NCBI GenBank assembly: GCA_036501515.1
Contig: DASYAD010000389.1
Coordinates: 1 to 64,000 of the forward strand
Reading direction: 5' to 3'
DNA from: Trebonia sp036501515
GTDB taxonomy: Bacteria; Actinomycetota; Actinomycetes; Streptosporangiales; Streptosporangiaceae
DNA: 64,000 nt
The notes under the pieces were generated by a model. That model had not been told where the DNA came from and searched no databases. It saw nothing but the letters and a program-made list of their open reading frames with translations. The translations under genes were made by a program, and so were the position numbers. Shown piece by piece: positions 37,786 to 46,335 of this stretch; position 1 is the first letter of the stretch, and the number at the start of each line of letters is the position of its first letter.

Positions 37786-39345
37786 TCAGGCGGCTTCCTG
37801 CGCGGCGGGCTCCTTCGCCGAAGCCTGCCCCGCTGGCGACGAGCCGCCGGGCTGGTGGAAGTCCTTGGCGCGGATCAGCACCATCGCGCATACCGCGCCG
37901 ACCAGGGCGACGCCCGCGGTGACGAACATCAGCTCGTTCAGCGCGGAGGCGAAGCTCGACCGCAGCGCCAGGGCGACGGCCGCGCGGTTCGACGCGGGCA
38001 CCGAGCTGATCAGCTGGCCGACCGAGCCCTGGCGGATCGCGTTGACCATGCTGCCCGCCGACCCGGCCAGTGACGGCGGCAGCGCGGCGGTCAGGTGGCT
38101 CTGGATCGCCGAGGTGAAGATCGAGCCGAGCGCGGCGATGCCGGTCGCGATGCCGACCTGACGGAAGGTCGAGTTGACGCCTGAGGCCATGCCGGCCTTC
38201 TCCGGCGAGACGACGCCGATCGCGGTGGACGCGAGCGGCGGGTTCACCAGCCCGCCGCCCAGCCCGGCGACGATGAAGCCGGGGACCAGGTGCGTCCAGT
38301 TCGAGTCGCCGTTCAGCCCGGTCATCACCAGCAGCCCGACGCCGACCAGCAACAGGCCAGGGCCGATCAGCCAGCGCGTCGGTACCTTGGAGCTGAGGCG
38401 CCCGGCCACCACCGACGTGGCCAGCTGCGCCAGGCTGAGCACCGCGATCCGCAGCCCGGCGTCAAGGGCGGAGTAACCGAGCACGTCCTGCAGGTAGATC
38501 ACGAAGTACAGCAGGACCGCGTACAGCGACCCGTTCATCGCGAAGGCCGCGATCGCGCCGCCGCTGAACGTGGGGACGCGCAGCAGCGACAAGTCGAACA
38601 TCGGGTGCGCGACCCGGCTCTCGACCACGCCGAACGCGGCCAGCAGCGCTACGCCGGCCGCTAGGCAGGCGATCACCCCGGCGTCTGACCAGGTGCTCTC
38701 GCCGGCCCTGATGAGGCCGTACACGAAGCTGATCAGGCCGGCCGTCAGCGTCACGAAGCCGGCCCAGTCGGGCGCCGTCGGGTGCGGCGAGCGCGATTCC
38801 TCGATCCGCAAGACCGTCACCGCCAGCGCGAACACGCCGATCGGTATGTTGACCAGGAAGATGCCGCGCCAGTCCCATCCGGTGACGATGATCCCGCCGA
38901 GCACCGGGCCGGCCGCGGTGGCGATGCCGACGACCGCGCCCCACACGCCGAAGGCGACGCCGCGCTCCTTGCCGCGGAAACTGTGCCCGAGCAGCGCCAG
39001 CGAGGTCGCCATCATCATCGCCCCGCCGATGCCCTGGCCGCTGCGCGACAGGATGAGCATCAGCGGGTTGACGGCGAGGCCGCACAGCAGCGAGCCGAGC
39101 GTGAAGATCGTCAGCCCGATGGTAAACAGCCGCTTGCGCCCGTAGCGGTCGGCCAGCACCCCCGACGTCAGCAGCAGCGACGCCAGGGTCAGCGCGTAAG
39201 CGTCAAGTGTCCACTGCACGTCGCTGAAGTCGGCGTGCAGTCCCGACTGAATCGACGGCTGCGCCACGATGACGATCGTCACGTCCAGCAGCAGCATGAA
39301 CATCCCCGCGCAGACCGCGACGAGCGTCCACCATTTCTTGTCCAC
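37786..39345 (-). CDS. DHA2-type MFS efflux transporter
   Basis: A 519-residue, 14-helix exporter. MFMLLLDVTIVIVAQPSIQS is the DHA2 N-terminal motif, ADRYGRKRLFTIG motif A, and GVWGAVVGIATAAGPVLGGIIV motif C. The C-terminal 20 residues are a polar Ser/Ala tail. GTG start 39343-39345 with GAGGA about 7 nt upstream. It is divergent from a two-domain Lrp-type regulator, with an AGCATC...GATGCT inverted repeat in the gap. Confidence 0.93.
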   Translation of the reverse strand: MDKKWWTLVAVCAGMFMLLLDVTIVIVAQPSIQSGLHADFSDVQWTLDAYALTLASLLLTSGVLADRYGRKRLFTIGLTIFTLGSLLCGLAVNPLMLILSRSGQGIGGAMMMATSLALLGHSFRGKERGVAFGVWGAVVGIATAAGPVLGGIIVTGWDWRGIFLVNIPIGVFALAVTVLRIEESRSPHPTAPDWAGFVTLTAGLISFVYGLIRAGESTWSDAGVIACLAAGVALLAAFGVVESRVAHPMFDLSLLRVPTFSGGAIAAFAMNGSLYAVLLYFVIYLQDVLGYSALDAGLRIAVLSLAQLATSVVAGRLSSKVPTRWLIGPGLLLVGVGLLVMTGLNGDSNWTHLVPGFIVAGLGGGLVNPPLASTAIGVVSPEKAGMASGVNSTFRQVGIATGIAALGSIFTSAIQSHLTAALPPSLAGSAGSMVNAIRQGSVGQLISSVPASNRAAVALALRSSFASALNELMFVTAGVALVGAVCAMVLIRAKDFHQPGGSSPAGQASAKEPAAQEAA

Positions 39346-39372
39346 TGACTTATCCTCATCTCTTGGCTATTC

Positions 39373-39396
39373 AGCATCTATCGTGCACGCGATGCT
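39373..39396. promoter_or_regulatory. Inverted repeat between MFS and Lrp-type genes
   Basis: AGCATC and GATGCT are separated by 12 bp; the inner sequence contains TGCA. This is a candidate operator shared by the divergent MFS and Lrp/AsnC promoters. Confidence 0.5.
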
Positions 39397-39456
39397 GCTG
39401 CTGACCCGGATTCAGTGGCTATCGCGCCGGATCTCGACATCGCTAGGCTGGTATCC

Positions 39457-40488
39457 GTGAGAACCAGTCAGCTCGACGACGTTGACCGCCAGCTTCTCCA
39501 CGCGCTCATGGTGGCTCCCCGGGCGCCGTTCCGCCAGTTCGCGGCCGTGCTCGGGGTGTCCGACCAGACGATAGCGCGCCGCTACCGGCGCCTGTCGGAG
39601 ACCAACGGCCTGCGGGTGTTCGGCCTGGTCGACGGGCAGCGCGCGGGGTGGGTGGACTGGCTGGTCCGGCTGTCGGCCGCCCCCGGCAGTGCCCAGCGGA
39701 TCGCCGACACGCTCGCCAGCCGCCCGGATACCCGCTGGGTGCGGCTGTACTCGGGCGGCACGGAAATCGTCTGCACGCTGCAGGCGCGCAGCCCGGAGCA
39801 GCGCAACGCCCTGTTCCTGCAAGGACTGCCTGGCAGCCGGCACGTCAGCGCGATCACCGCGCAGATGATCCTGAACGTGTTCACGCCCGTCGCCTACCAG
39901 GAATACGCCAGCGCCCTGTCGGCCGCCCAGCTGACGGCACTGCGGGAAAACGAACCCGAGCCCCCGCAGGAGCTGTCTGGCGCGACGCCGGCGCCGGGGA
40001 CGGGGAACGCCTGGGTGCCGTCCGGCGCGACGGTGCTGCGCGCCGAAGACGACCCGCTGCTCACCGAGCTGGCCATGGACGGCCGGGCCCCGGTGGCCGA
40101 CCTGGCGGCGGCGACGCACTGGCACGAGTCGACCGTGCGGCGGCGGATCGAAGAGCTGCGGCGGGCGGGGCTGCTCTACTTCGACATTGACATCGACGAT
40201 CAGGTGCTCGGAGTCAGAACGAACGTGATGCTGTGGCTGAAAATCGAGCCGGCCTCGCTTGAGGCGGCCGGGCGGGCGGTGGCGGCTCACCCGGAGATAC
40301 CGTTCGCCGCCGCGACGACCGGGCCCACCAACCTCGCGGTCAGCGCCGTCTTCAGGAACACCCGTCAGATGTACGACTACCTGACGACCCGGCTGGCCGA
40401 TCTGCCTGGCTTGCAGTCCGTGGAGAGCGCCCCGGTCATCGGCACGGTCAAGCGGGCGGGCCGGGTGGAGGCGGCACCTCAGCGTTGA
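39457..40488 (+). CDS. Lrp/AsnC family regulator, double-domain type
   Basis: A 343-residue protein made of two Lrp-like halves: HTH 1 (LDDVDRQLLHALMVAPRAPFRQFAAVLGVSDQTIARRYRRL), an effector part, then HTH 2 (DDPLLTELAMDGRAPVADLAAATHWHESTVRRRIEEL) and a C-terminal RAM-like segment (PEIPFAAATTGPTNLAVSAVF). TAGGCT ends 7 nt before GTG 39457, so I use that start rather than the upstream ATG. It probably represses the divergent MFS gene. Confidence 0.9.
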   Translation: MRTSQLDDVDRQLLHALMVAPRAPFRQFAAVLGVSDQTIARRYRRLSETNGLRVFGLVDGQRAGWVDWLVRLSAAPGSAQRIADTLASRPDTRWVRLYSGGTEIVCTLQARSPEQRNALFLQGLPGSRHVSAITAQMILNVFTPVAYQEYASALSAAQLTALRENEPEPPQELSGATPAPGTGNAWVPSGATVLRAEDDPLLTELAMDGRAPVADLAAATHWHESTVRRRIEELRRAGLLYFDIDIDDQVLGVRTNVMLWLKIEPASLEAAGRAVAAHPEIPFAAATTGPTNLAVSAVFRNTRQMYDYLTTRLADLPGLQSVESAPVIGTVKRAGRVEAAPQR

Positions 40489-40515
40489 GGGCCTTGACCA
40501 CGGGCCGGAGCGCGG

Positions 40516-40734
40516 TTAGCGCTGGCCGGCCATCGTGAAACGCTGGGCCGCGAGGATGCGGCGGACTTCCTGGGTCTCCGGGTCAGCCTCGGCGCCGTCG
40601 GTGCGGGCGATGGCGGCCTCGATGTCGTTCAGGTCGTTGGCGGTGGTGTACGCCGACAGCTCGCGCCACATGGTCTGGCGCCGGGCGTACGCCTCCCGGA
40701 TCTCGCTGAGGCGGGTCAGGACTGCGGTCCTCAT
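40516..40734 (-). CDS. Small hypothetical protein
   Basis: 72 residues: MRTAVLTRLSEIREAYARRQ, then MWRELSAYTTANDLNDIEAA and a polar end. It is helical, charged and has no membrane segment. Similar short proteins of unknown role are common in actinomycetes. AAGGAAG 8 nt before ATG 40732-40734 supports this start. It is divergent from the LysR gene at 40850. Confidence 0.65.
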   Translation of the reverse strand: MRTAVLTRLSEIREAYARRQTMWRELSAYTTANDLNDIEAAIARTDGAEADPETQEVRRILAAQRFTMAGQR

Positions 40735-40849
40735 ATGGGTTCTTCCTTGCCTGTCGTTGCGGAACTGCTGACCCCTCCAGTGAATCCGGTTCTGATTCAT
40801 GCGTCCAATGACTTAATCGCAACCAACCCATGCGTTAGGGTCATGGGAT

Positions 40850-41860
40850 ATGGATACCGAAGTGCTTCGCTGGTTCACGATGGTGGCCGAGGGCGCGACC
40901 GTGACCGAGGTCAGCGAGGTCGAGATGGTCACCCAGTCCGGCGTGTCGCGGGCCCTGGCCCGGCTGGAGGCGCAGGTCGGGGTGCCGCTGCTCGAGCGCG
41001 CGGGCCGTACCCTGCGGCTGACCAGGACCGGTGAGGTGTTCAAGCCGCACGTCGACCGGATGCTCGAGGAGCTGCGCGCCGGACTGGACGCGGTGGCGCA
41101 GTCGGTGTCGCCTGAGACCGGCACGGTGGCGGTCGCGTTCCCGCAGTCCCTCGGCTCCTGGCTGGTGCCCGACCTGCTCGGCAGCTTCCGGGCGGCCCAC
41201 CCGGGGGTCGGCTTCCGGCTGACGCACGTCAGCGACGAGCTGCACGGGCTGCCGCTCGACGGCGGCGCGGCCGACTTGGAGATCGGCACCCGCCGCTTCA
41301 GGACCGGCCCTGAGGCGGTCCGTCCGGGTGACCTGGCGGTGCGGACGGAGCGGATCGGCGTCGAGCCGCTGCGTCTCGCCCTCCCGGCCGCGCATCCGCT
41401 CGCCGCCCGCCAGGACGACGGCACCTGGCGGGACAGCGGGGCCGGGCACGGTGACGGCGGCCTCGGCGACTCGGGCAAGCCGGGTATCCGGCTGGCCGAG
41501 GTGGCGGGGGAGCCGTTCATCGCGCTGCGCACCACCTCGGCGCTACGCCACCTCGGCGACGAACTGTGCGCGGCGGCCGGGTTCCGGCCGAAGGTGGTCT
41601 TCGAGGGTGACGACATCTCCAACGTCCGCGGCCTGGTGGCGGCGGGCCTCGGCGTCGCCATCCTCCCGGCGCCGCGGGCCGGCTCCCCGGTGGCGGGGCC
41701 TGGCCCGGTGCTCTACCCGCCGATCCTCGACGACGGCGCCGAGCGGGAGATCTACCTGACCTGGGCCGCCGACAAGATCCTGCTGCCGGCGGCCGAACTG
41801 TTCCGCAGGCACGTCATCGACACCGTCAGCACCGGGCGCATCCGCCCGGTCAGCGGCTAG
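40850..41860 (+). CDS. LysR family regulator
   Basis: A 336-residue LysR protein. The HTH is at residues 1-60 (EGATVTEVSEVEMVTQSGVSRALARLEAQVGVPLLERAGR), and the effector domain begins GTVAVAFPQSLGSWLVPDLL. A short Asp/Gly/His-rich insert (about residues 186-205) interrupts the domain. ATG 40850 lies 8 nt after TAGGGT. It is close to YtlI/YofA-like activators; the target is unknown, possibly the neighbouring MFS or the small divergent gene. Confidence 0.9.
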   Translation: MDTEVLRWFTMVAEGATVTEVSEVEMVTQSGVSRALARLEAQVGVPLLERAGRTLRLTRTGEVFKPHVDRMLEELRAGLDAVAQSVSPETGTVAVAFPQSLGSWLVPDLLGSFRAAHPGVGFRLTHVSDELHGLPLDGGAADLEIGTRRFRTGPEAVRPGDLAVRTERIGVEPLRLALPAAHPLAARQDDGTWRDSGAGHGDGGLGDSGKPGIRLAEVAGEPFIALRTTSALRHLGDELCAAAGFRPKVVFEGDDISNVRGLVAAGLGVAILPAPRAGSPVAGPGPVLYPPILDDGAEREIYLTWAADKILLPAAELFRRHVIDTVSTGRIRPVSG

Positions 41861-41957
41861 CGGCCGCGCGCGGGGACTCGCTCGCGGGGGCGCGCGGAGC
41901 AGGCATCCCGCCGGCTGACCCCGGTGCGGTGCGGGACGCGTGCACTAGGCTTGCCCG

Positions 41958-42611
41958 GTGGTCCAGCCCGCGGCATTCTTGCTTGACGCCTACCAGACGC
42001 TCCTGTACACCGACTTCGGCTCCTACGGCGACGAGCTGCCCCGGCTGGCTGGCGTGCCTGCCGAGTCCCTGTTCCGCTCCTACGCGCGGGTGGCTCCGCT
42101 GGTCACGGTGGGCAAGACGACCGTGGCCCAGGCGTTCGGCGAGGTACTCGAGATGAACGGCATCGTGCCGCGGCCCGAGCTGGAGCGTGCGCTGGCCGCC
42201 AAGCACCGTGAGGCGCTGCTCAAGGCGGGCCACCTGTACGACGACGTGCTGCCTTTCCTGCGCTCCGCCCGGGCGGCCGGGGTCAAGACCGCGATCGTGA
42301 GCAACTGCGACGAGAACCTCCGCGCGCTGCTCACCGAGCTCGGGGTGACACCGCTGGTCGACGCCTTCGCCCTGTCGTGCGAGGTGCACGCCGCTAAGCC
42401 GGACAAGAAGATCTACGCCGCCGCGCTGCACCGCCTGCGGGTCCGCCCCGGGCAAGCCGTGTTCGTCGACGACAACGCCGGGTTCTGCGCCGGGGCGCAG
42501 ACCGTGGGCCTGACCGCGCTCCGCATCGCCCGCGGCGCCGAGGTCACCCCCGTCCCCGGCCTGACCACCATCCGCTCGCTAACCGAGCTAGAACCCCAAC
42601 TGCACCCCTAA
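41958..42611 (+). CDS. HAD family hydrolase
   Basis: A 217-residue HAD protein. The nucleophile Asp10 is in FLLDAYQTLLYTD. Motif II is TAIVSNCDENL, motif III Lys in HAAKPDKKIYAAAL, and motif IV FVDDNAGFCAGAQTVGL. The DAYxTL variant of motif I resembles the haloacid-dehalogenase/5'-nucleotidase-like subgroup. TAGGCT lies 6 nt before GTG 41958, leaderless. The substrate is unknown. Confidence 0.88.
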   Translation: MVQPAAFLLDAYQTLLYTDFGSYGDELPRLAGVPAESLFRSYARVAPLVTVGKTTVAQAFGEVLEMNGIVPRPELERALAAKHREALLKAGHLYDDVLPFLRSARAAGVKTAIVSNCDENLRALLTELGVTPLVDAFALSCEVHAAKPDKKIYAAALHRLRVRPGQAVFVDDNAGFCAGAQTVGLTALRIARGAEVTPVPGLTTIRSLTELEPQLHP

Positions 42612-43093
42612 CCCCGCCCACCTCGCCTCTAGCCCCCCAGACGCGCCAGCATCCCAACTGCAACCCGCGCCCCACCCCAGTCGCAGCCGCGCTCTCAAAC
42701 CGCGTACCACCCCTGCCAGCACCCCGCCAGCACCCCCTGAGGTGCCAGCACCTCCACCCGCACTCCGCCGGCACCTCCACCCGCACTCCGCGGGCACCTC
42801 CACCCGCACTCCGCCGGCCCCCCCGCACCCCGCCGGCACCCCACTCCCACCAGCCCCGCTAGCTACCCGCAGCCCTGGCTCCACCCCACTCACACCCCAG
42901 CCGCGCCGCGCATGCCGAGGCTCGATCGGCAGCTTCCCATGCATCGACCGCGGCGGAGCTGGCCGCGTGCTGACGCTTCTCCGGTTGCTGAAGTGACTGG
43001 TCAGGATATTGTTGTGGAAACTTTTGTCTAAGTGGAAACTTTCATGTACCAGGGCACGAAAAGACTCCATTATCTTTAGGCCAGCCAGCGATT
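42612..43093. other. Gene-poor 482-bp stretch: C-rich DNA, 23-bp repeats, HxlR promoter
   Basis: 42612-42960 is strikingly C-rich on the plus strand (many CACC and CCCC runs, few G) with no believable gene. 42747-42815 holds three 23-bp repeats. From 42987 the promoter module of the HxlR gene begins. Confidence 0.7.
42747..42815. repeat. Three 23-bp tandem repeats
   Basis: Units start at 42747, 42770 and 42793 with core GCACCTCCACCCGCACTCCG. The period is not a multiple of three, which argues against coding. Confidence 0.9.
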
Positions 43094-43096
43094 ATG
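42987..43096 (+). promoter_or_regulatory. Promoter module, copy 2, before the HxlR gene
   Basis: TGGAAAC is directly repeated at 43015 and 43033 (18-bp period) and followed by ATGTACCAG and CGAAAAG blocks, as in copy 1 at 15698-15807. The ATG of the HxlR gene is 79 bp from the first repeat. The repeats are likely autoregulatory sites. Confidence 0.7.
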
Positions 43097-43483
43097 GCAG
43101 TTGCTGCGTCTCACGCACTCGCCAAGCTGCTCAACCGGATCTCCGACAAATGGGTGACGCTGGTCCTGTCCGCGCTCGGCAGCGACGGCTCGCACCAGTC
43201 CGTGGCCGGCTGTGCCGGCGAGCCCCGGTCGATGCGTTACTCGGAGCTGGCCCGCCTGCTGGCGGGCGTCAGCCAGAAAATGCTCACCCAGACGCTGCGC
43301 TCGCTGGAGCGCGACTGTCTCGTCACCCGCACGGTGCTGCCGACCGTGCCGGTCACGGTCTCGTACGAGCTGACCGACCTCGGCCTGTCGCTGCACGAGA
43401 TGATGCGTGGCCTAAAAACCTGGGCCGAGAGCCACATGGACGACGTGCTCGCCAACCGCACGGCCTACGACGCGGCCTCATGA
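43094..43483 (+). CDS. HxlR family regulator
   Basis: A 129-residue winged-HTH regulator. ISDKWVTLVLSALG is the family start, MRYSELARLLAGVSQKMLTQTLRSLERDCLVTRTV the HTH and wing base, and VSYELTDLGLSLHEMMRGLKTWAE the dimerisation helix. There is no Cys near the N-terminus, so it is not an obvious thiol or aldehyde sensor like classic HxlR or YodB members. Start ATG 43094. The target is not evident, as the next gene is convergent. Confidence 0.88.
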   Translation: MAVAASHALAKLLNRISDKWVTLVLSALGSDGSHQSVAGCAGEPRSMRYSELARLLAGVSQKMLTQTLRSLERDCLVTRTVLPTVPVTVSYELTDLGLSLHEMMRGLKTWAESHMDDVLANRTAYDAAS

Positions 43484-43527
43484 CGCAGGCGGGAACCGCT
43501 TCGCCGTGACGAGGGATCGCCGGGCCG

Positions 43528-44667
43528 TCAGCTCACGGCCGCCTTCTCGATCACCGCGGCGGCGTCGGGGACGGTACGGCCAGCGAAAGCCGGCCGGCCG
43601 CCGTACGGGTCCTCGTCAGTCCACAGATTCGTCGGCGCCTGCTTGCGCACGACGGGAATGACCTCGGCGGCCAGCCGGGCGAGCATGTCCATCTGCTGCT
43701 CATGCGGGATCATGGTGGGCAAGCTGAACGACTGCAGGTCGTGCCCGAATGCCTCGTGGAAGTACATGATCTTGTCGATGACCTGCTGCGGGCTGCCGAC
43801 CAGGACCGGGCCGCGCGCGATCGCGTCGTCGATGTCCGTGAAGGTCATCTCATTGCCGGGGGTGTGATTGCCCGGCCGGTTGAAGAACGCCACCATCTGC
43901 TCGTAGACCGGCCCGTAGCGCTCGCGGGCCTCCTGGGTGGTGTCCGCGAGGAAGAGGAACCCGGCGCCGGCGCCGACGAACGCGTACCGGGGATCGTGCC
44001 CGTGCCGTGCGTACTCGGCGCGGTAGTGGTCGATGAGCACCGTGTAGTTGTCGCGTGGCTGGATCGCGTTGGCGCTGAACAGCGGGTCGCCCCACTGCGC
44101 GGCGAGCGCCGCGGAGGTCAGGGTCGTGGCGGAGCCGTGCCAGACCCGGGGCGCGCCCGCGAACGGCCGCGGCAGGCTGGTCACCGCATTGAGCGGCGGC
44201 CGGAACTTGCCCTCCCAGGTGACGTTCTCCTCCCGCCACAGGCGGCGCAGCAGCTCGTACTTCTCCGCGAGCTGGTCCCACTGCTCGCCCGCCGCGACCC
44301 CGAACATCGGCAGCTGGCGCTGCTCGTTGCCCTTTCCGATGACCAGCTCGACCCGCCCGCGCGACAACTGGTCGACGGTGGCGTAGTCCTCGGCCACTCG
44401 CAGCGGGTCAAGGACGGAAAGCACGCACACTCCGGTCTGGATTCTGACCCGGGTGGTGCTGGCCGCGATGGCGCCGAGGACCACGGTGACGCCGGCCGAC
44501 AGGAACGGGCCGGCGTGCCGTTCGCCGACGGCGACCGCGTCGAAGCCGAGCTTCTCCGCCTGGCGAGCCGAGGCCACCGCCTGCTCAAGCCGGTCGGCCG
44601 TACTGACAAGCCGGCCGGTCACCGGGTTCTGGATATTGGGCAGGATGTCAAGCAGCTGAAACCGCAT
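43528..44667 (-). CDS. LLM class flavin-dependent oxidoreductase
   Basis: A 379-residue luciferase-like monooxygenase of the long form. MRFQLLDILP opens the barrel; ARQAEKLGFDAVAVGERH, VRIQTGVCVLSVLDPLRVAEDYATVDQLSRGRVELVIGKGN and YVFVGAGAGFLFL-type core elements are present, and ARGPVLVGSPQQVIDKI is the conserved C-terminal motif for flavin binding. The substrate is unknown. ATG 44665-44667 is the family start; the longer upstream frame lacks homology. It is divergent from an SDR gene. Confidence 0.9.
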   Translation of the reverse strand: MRFQLLDILPNIQNPVTGRLVSTADRLEQAVASARQAEKLGFDAVAVGERHAGPFLSAGVTVVLGAIAASTTRVRIQTGVCVLSVLDPLRVAEDYATVDQLSRGRVELVIGKGNEQRQLPMFGVAAGEQWDQLAEKYELLRRLWREENVTWEGKFRPPLNAVTSLPRPFAGAPRVWHGSATTLTSAALAAQWGDPLFSANAIQPRDNYTVLIDHYRAEYARHGHDPRYAFVGAGAGFLFLADTTQEARERYGPVYEQMVAFFNRPGNHTPGNEMTFTDIDDAIARGPVLVGSPQQVIDKIMYFHEAFGHDLQSFSLPTMIPHEQQMDMLARLAAEVIPVVRKQAPTNLWTDEDPYGGRPAFAGRTVPDAAAVIEKAAVS

Positions 44668-44829
44668 GACGCCAACAACAACCGTTAGCGGGCGCGGCTT
44701 CCGGGCGCGTCCGTAATTCCTGTGTTTCCGGTCGTGATTCCGCTGTATCCGGTCGTCGGCCCCGGCCCACCCGGCCCCGGCCCCGGCCGTCGGCCACCGT
44801 GCCGGGTGGGCCGGTCTAGGCTCGGGCTC

Positions 44830-45606
44830 ATGACCCACAGCACCGGCTCGCCTGCGCCGGCCTGCCGCACGGCACTGGTGACGGGCGCGACCAGCGGCCT
44901 CGGGCTCGCGATGGCCGGCGCCCTGGCCGGGGCGGGGCTGCGGGTCGCGGTGGCCGCGAGGTCGGCCGACCGGGTGGCGGCCGTGGCGGCCCGCCTGCCA
45001 GGCGCGTTCGGTGTCGAGCTTGACGTGCGTGACGAGGAGTCGGTGGCCTACGCGGTCGACCAGGCCTGGGAGCGCCTGGAGAGCATCGACCTGCTGGTCA
45101 ACAACGCGGGCATCGGCATGCGCACGGTCAACCCGGAGTTCCTGACCGAGCCCGCCGCGTTCTGGACGGTGCCCGCCGACGGCTTCCGCGACGTGGTCAA
45201 CACCAACCTGACCGGGTATTTCCTGGTCGCCAGGGAGGTGACGCCGCGGATGCTCGCGTCCGGCGGCGGCCGCATCGTGAACATCTCGATGAACTACGCG
45301 ACGATGACCCGCGGCGGCTTCGTGCCCTACGGCCCGTCCCGGGCGGGCGCGGAAGCGCTGTCCCGGGTGATGGCGGCCGACCTGCGCGGCACCCCGGTCA
45401 CGGTCAACAACCTGCTGCCCGGCGGCGCGACCCGCACCGGCATGGTTCCCGCCGGGCACGCGGCCGGGGTCAGGAACCTGCTGGAGCCGGAGGTCATGGG
45501 ACCGCCGATCGTCTGGCTTGCTTCGGCCGAGGCGGCCGGGGTGCACGACGAGCGGATCACCGCCACCGAGTTCGAGCGCTGGCTCCGTGACCGGCAAGCC
45601 GGCTGA
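44830..45606 (+). CDS. SDR family oxidoreductase with Arg in place of catalytic Lys
   Basis: A 258-residue classical SDR. TGATSGLG (18-25) binds the cofactor, NNAG is at 91-94, Ser153 is in NISMNYATM and Tyr167 in VPYGPSRAG. The fourth residue after Tyr167 is Arg171, where the active site normally needs Lys. NAD(P) binding is clear; catalytic activity is therefore in question. TAGGCT lies 7 nt before ATG 44830, leaderless. It is divergent from the luciferase-like enzyme. Confidence 0.88.
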   Translation: MTHSTGSPAPACRTALVTGATSGLGLAMAGALAGAGLRVAVAARSADRVAAVAARLPGAFGVELDVRDEESVAYAVDQAWERLESIDLLVNNAGIGMRTVNPEFLTEPAAFWTVPADGFRDVVNTNLTGYFLVAREVTPRMLASGGGRIVNISMNYATMTRGGFVPYGPSRAGAEALSRVMAADLRGTPVTVNNLLPGGATRTGMVPAGHAAGVRNLLEPEVMGPPIVWLASAEAAGVHDERITATEFERWLRDRQAG

Positions 45607-45630
45607 CAACGCGGCGGCGGCGCGCGTGGC

Positions 45631-46197
45631 TCAGCGGAAGGACGGCTCCCGGCTGAAGACTTCCTCGACGGCGGGGGCGAAGTGCTCGAGCGGCAGCCAG
45701 TCGTAGCCGGGATCGAAGCAGTTCTCGTCGTAGCGCTCGCAGAACTCCACCGTGGCGCCGTACCAGGGGTGCCCGGCGAACTGGTCCCTGGCGTGCTTGT
45801 CGCCGCCCATGTTGGGCCCGTAGTAGAACATCTGGAAGAGCGGGTGGTGGGAGACGATCCAGCACAGCTCTTCCGAGACGAACGGCCGCAGCACCGCCGC
45901 GGCGTAGCTGCCGTGCGAGTACGGGGCGAGGCTGTCGCCGATGTCGTGGATCAGGGTGGCCACCACGTAGTCGACTGACTTGCCGTCCCGTTCCGCACGG
46001 GTGGCGGCCTGCAGGCTGTGCTCAAGGCGGCTGACCGCGTAGCCAGCCGCGCCGCCGTCCTCCAGAGCCCGCACCGCGTCGACTACCCGCACATGCAGGG
46101 TGCTGGCAGCCGCTGTCTCGGCCGCCTCGATAAGTGCGAACTCCTCGGCCGTGCCGTCCTGCATCCGGGTGAACCGGGCTCTCGTCAGCTCGCTCAC
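45631..46197 (-). CDS. HD-domain (PhnZ-like) protein
   Basis: A 188-residue HD protein. His60 in RLEHSLQAAT, His84-Asp85 in ATLIHDIGD, His95 and His117-118 in WIVSHHPLFQ supply the metal ligands of the PhnZ/MIOX-like HD oxygenase-phosphohydrolase group. WYGATVEFCERYDENCFDPGYDWLPLEHF matches related actinomycete proteins. Whether it is a phosphohydrolase or an iron oxygenase cannot be decided. GTG 46195-46197 is used; an ATG 13 codons upstream is possible. Confidence 0.8.
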   Translation of the reverse strand: MSELTRARFTRMQDGTAEEFALIEAAETAAASTLHVRVVDAVRALEDGGAAGYAVSRLEHSLQAATRAERDGKSVDYVVATLIHDIGDSLAPYSHGSYAAAVLRPFVSEELCWIVSHHPLFQMFYYGPNMGGDKHARDQFAGHPWYGATVEFCERYDENCFDPGYDWLPLEHFAPAVEEVFSREPSFR

Positions 46198-46335
46198 GAC
46201 CCCAATCCTTCCGCACCACGCCGGGTACCAGGGCACACGGTACGCGATCAGCCTGGCCGCCGGCCATCGTCAAGCGGAGCCGCGGGGGGAGTGGTGCGGC
46301 GCCCGGCCGAGCGACCCGTTACGCCCGCGCGGCGA

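Noticed and set aside
42588..43070. 160-codon minus-strand frame over the C-rich region
   Set aside because: Low-complexity Gly/Ala/Val sequence caused by the 23-bp repeats and skew. The resemblance of its first residues to a minus-strand frame at 15.8 kb only reflects the shared promoter DNA.
43094..43483. HxlR gene as the regulator of the convergent luciferase-like gene
   Set aside because: The genes converge and share no promoter region, so adjacency gives no regulatory evidence.
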